Shown here: one piece after another, positions 62,111-64,000 of the stretch | Layout of the letters: each line of letters opens with the position of its first letter | Position numbering within the stretch: position 1 is the first letter of the stretch | Source of the DNA: Bradyrhizobium sp. Leo170 | GTDB lineage: Bacteria; Pseudomonadota; Alphaproteobacteria; Rhizobiales; Xanthobacteraceae | Reading direction: 5' to 3' | Assembly: GCF_004296405.1 (NCBI RefSeq) | Contig: NZ_PSRR01000004.1 | Span: forward strand, 1 to 64,000 | Length of the DNA: 64,000 nt | Translations under genes and position numbers: made by a program | The notes under the pieces: model-generated | Told to the model about the DNA's origin: nothing | The model's database searches: none | The model's input: only the letters and a program-made list of their open reading frames with translations

Positions 62111-63214
62111 TTGAATGGGGAAACCGCGGCGGCGCGGCTGGCGACATTGAAGATTTGGCAAGCAAGCTGTGTTGCCGGCGCGCTGACCGCGATTTCGCTT
62201 GCCGCGATTTATCAGATCGCGGTATCGCGCCCGAGCGTCGCAACGCCGAATGCGAGAGTTGCTGATGCATTCAGCGCCATCCCACTGAACGTGACGACGG
62301 TCCTGACAAACGCCCTCGCAGCGTTGCCCGCCTCGGTCATCGAGGCGAAATTCGATACAACATCATCGGCTAATGCGATTGTTGCGGCGGAATTCAGCGA
62401 TGCACCGGACGCGGTGATGCTGTCCGATGTGACCCGTTCGCTGCGACAAGGACGAATGTTGCAGGCCAGTGCCAGCCTTGAGGCTGTGCCGCCTGAGAAC
62501 GAGGCAACGCCACAGCAGGGCCGTCCGCCTGCTTCGCCCAATCCGGACGAAGGCGAACTGCCGTATCTGAAGTACTACGTCTACTCGGAAATTCCGCCGC
62601 CGGAGAAACCCGCGAAGATCGCTCTAGCGGCATTGAGCGACGTTCCGCTCGGAACGCCCGTCCAGGAAGTCGAACGCGCGGCCAAGGCGTTCGGTGTCGA
62701 TGCCAATTTCATGAAGGCGGTCGCCAAAATCGAATCCGATTTCAATCCCAGGGAACGCACCGGCTCCTATGTCGGTCTGTTCCAGCTAAGCAAGTCTGAG
62801 TTCGGCAAATACGGATCGGGCGACATCCTCAATCCTCGCGACAACGCGATGGCTGCCGCCTACAAGTTCGTCACCGAGGCTGTTCTATTCGAAGTAATAA
62901 CTCACAAGCAGCCGACGTTTTCCGATCTCTACCTGATCCACCAGCAGGGCGGGGAAGGAGCCGCCGAACACGTCAGCCATCCGCAGCGGATTGCCTGGAA
63001 GTCGATGTGCGCAACCCAGGAGGGCTCGGCGAAGGGCGAGCGATGGTGCAAGCGCGCCATCTGGGGCAACACGCTGCCGGCGGTCAAACGCGAATGGAAG
63101 TCGGTCGATCGCCTCACCTCGGGCGCGTTCGTGGCGATGTGGCGGGACCGCGTCGACACCCTCTATGCCCGCTATCCAGCGCCAACGCTGGCGGCGGCCG
63201 AACGCTTGAGATGA
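62111..63214 (+). CDS. Membrane-anchored lytic transglycosylase (SLT domain)
   Basis: A 367-residue protein. A hydrophobic segment near residues 16-36 (VAGALTAISLAAIYQIAV) anchors it, a disordered Pro/Ala region follows, and the C-terminal domain is SLT-like: catalytic Glu in FMKAVAKIESDFNPRE, then SYVGLFQLSKSEF and HQQGGEGAAEH. It would cleave peptidoglycan glycan strands. The start is TTG at 62111; the true start is uncertain. No secretion genes adjoin it. Confidence 0.78.
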   Translation: MNGETAAARLATLKIWQASCVAGALTAISLAAIYQIAVSRPSVATPNARVADAFSAIPLNVTTVLTNALAALPASVIEAKFDTTSSANAIVAAEFSDAPDAVMLSDVTRSLRQGRMLQASASLEAVPPENEATPQQGRPPASPNPDEGELPYLKYYVYSEIPPPEKPAKIALAALSDVPLGTPVQEVERAAKAFGVDANFMKAVAKIESDFNPRERTGSYVGLFQLSKSEFGKYGSGDILNPRDNAMAAAYKFVTEAVLFEVITHKQPTFSDLYLIHQQGGEGAAEHVSHPQRIAWKSMCATQEGSAKGERWCKRAIWGNTLPAVKREWKSVDRLTSGAFVAMWRDRVDTLYARYPAPTLAAAERLR

Positions 63215-63881
63215 CAGTTTGCGACTGCCCACACGTCGTTTCGTCGGGAAGGTGTGTCGGCACTCTTGGGAGTCCAGTCTCCGACGCCGGAGAGAGGGTT
63301 GCGTTCCGCTCAGAGATCGGGTGGTTGCTCGGCCCCCGGCGGTCGGATTGATCTCAAGACCTCGACCGGTGCTGCTCCGAGGCCCGGGCTCCTAGATTCA
63401 GAAGCAATCATGTCGGCTGATGGCCCCGTCTGAGACCTTCCGGCCGACTCCGAATATGTCCGCTCGCTGGGCCTGACCGGAAATCATCGTACCGGGAGCG
63501 AAAGGGCGCCTGTTGACCCCAAACGGACATGCCGCAGTAGTCGCGACGAAATGGCGAGAGCATCCACGACGCCACCGACGAGCTCCAGAAGCATCTCGAC
63601 AGGATCGAAGAAAGCAAGACCTGAACCCTCCTGACTTTGGCGCCAACCCACCGCCGCCGCACTGTCGCGCATTACGGTATGCGAAAGGCGATGCTGTTTC
63701 ACCTCGTCGGTCTCCCGGTTTATGGGCCTTCGCCGCTTAATTCTTTTGATGTATCACCCTTCATCCACTTGAACACACTTGGCTGTCGGCGCGGAACGGC
63801 GTGTAGCCCATTAGGCTACTAGTCGCCGCGGTGTCTGCACTTCTACTATCGGCACCTCCAATTTCGATCAGGACTGGGATC
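63215..63881. other. Gene-poor interval at the right end
   Basis: No intact gene seen. A short frame at about 63546-63623 reads ESIHDATDELQKHLDRIEES and stops, which looks like the tail of a coiled-coil protein, but an in-frame stop precedes it closely. Probably degraded sequence. Confidence 0.4.
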
Positions 63882-64000
63882 ATGAACACGCAAGCCGACG
63901 CCAAGGCTTCTTTCCGCAAGTGCCATCCCGAGCAACAGAGGACCTTCGATCATGACGATGGCCATACCGATTTCGGCCCGCTTGGAGGGGAGGTCTATGA
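63882..64000 (+). CDS. Possible gene start, cut by window end
   Basis: From ATG 63882 (AGGA upstream) the frame MNTQADAKASFRKCHPEQQR stays open to the window edge. It is acidic and His-rich near the end (FDHDDGHTDFG). The same frame is open back to 63807 without an ATG. Too short to judge. Confidence 0.3.
   Translation, partial: MNTQADAKASFRKCHPEQQRTFDHDDGHTDFGPLGGEVY

Noticed and set aside
1..64000. CRISPR arrays, rRNA genes and intact insertion sequences
   Set aside because: No regularly spaced repeats, no rRNA-like stretch and no complete transposase frame were found on either strand.

Overview
The window looks like a chromosome segment from a Bradyrhizobium-type alphaproteobacterium. 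The grounds are high GC, a Ulp1-type protease effector of the rhizobial NopD kind, BA14K proteins, several small proteins of a kind I know from Bradyrhizobium, and CoxMSL-type molybdenum hydroxylases. This is inferred from gene content; no phylogenetic marker gene is present. Product calls rest on motif recognition by eye, not on database searches.

Layout. (1) 1-1130: the 3' part of a type III effector-like SUMO protease, open at the left edge. (2) 1146-10728: a phage-derived island read leftwards: tyrosine integrase, an unknown gene, AlpA-like regulator, two small genes, CHC2/Toprim primase, SF3-like helicase, a candidate replication origin with hexamer repeats around an AT-rich core, TerS, TerL and three or four small phage genes. 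Portal and capsid genes are not visible. The right border is a 3' half of tRNA-Tyr, so this looks like an integrated satellite or a phage remnant. (3) 10730-13260: degraded chromosomal flank with a frameshifted small gene, a quinone oxidoreductase-like gene and two small genes. (4) 13525-22545: a catabolic cluster (enoyl-CoA hydratase, family III CoA-transferase, HxlR and IclR regulators, periplasmic binding protein, aldehyde dehydrogenase, SDR, Cys/Met PLP enzyme). (5) 22571-32232: accessory genes: metallo-hydrolase, NDH-2-like flavoprotein, two AraC regulators, SrpA-type catalase, diheme cytochrome c, host-attachment protein, BA14K.

(6) 32582-51766: the most coherent block. A 2-oxoglutarate oxygenase and an esterase-like hydrolase lead into a complete three-subunit molybdenum hydroxylase. 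A nucleoside-type ABC importer (BMP family) lies on the opposite strand. Then come an isochorismatase-like amidase, a second molybdenum hydroxylase operon with two large subunits, an XRE-cupin regulator and two cupins. Together they suggest import and stepwise hydroxylation, ring opening and deamidation of an N-heterocycle; the substrate is unknown.

(7) 51827-56070: small secreted proteins, an autotransporter remnant, an AraC regulator, a YCII protein and a second 2OG oxygenase. (8) 56174-58646: a second mobile remnant next to a 3' half of tRNA-Gly, carrying a broken zinc-ribbon gene and an intact 397-residue protein with what look like family A polymerase palm motifs. (9) 58786-64000: a WD40-cytochrome c fusion, a hydrolase, two remnants of ABC-type binding-protein genes, a lytic transglycosylase and a mostly gene-poor right end.
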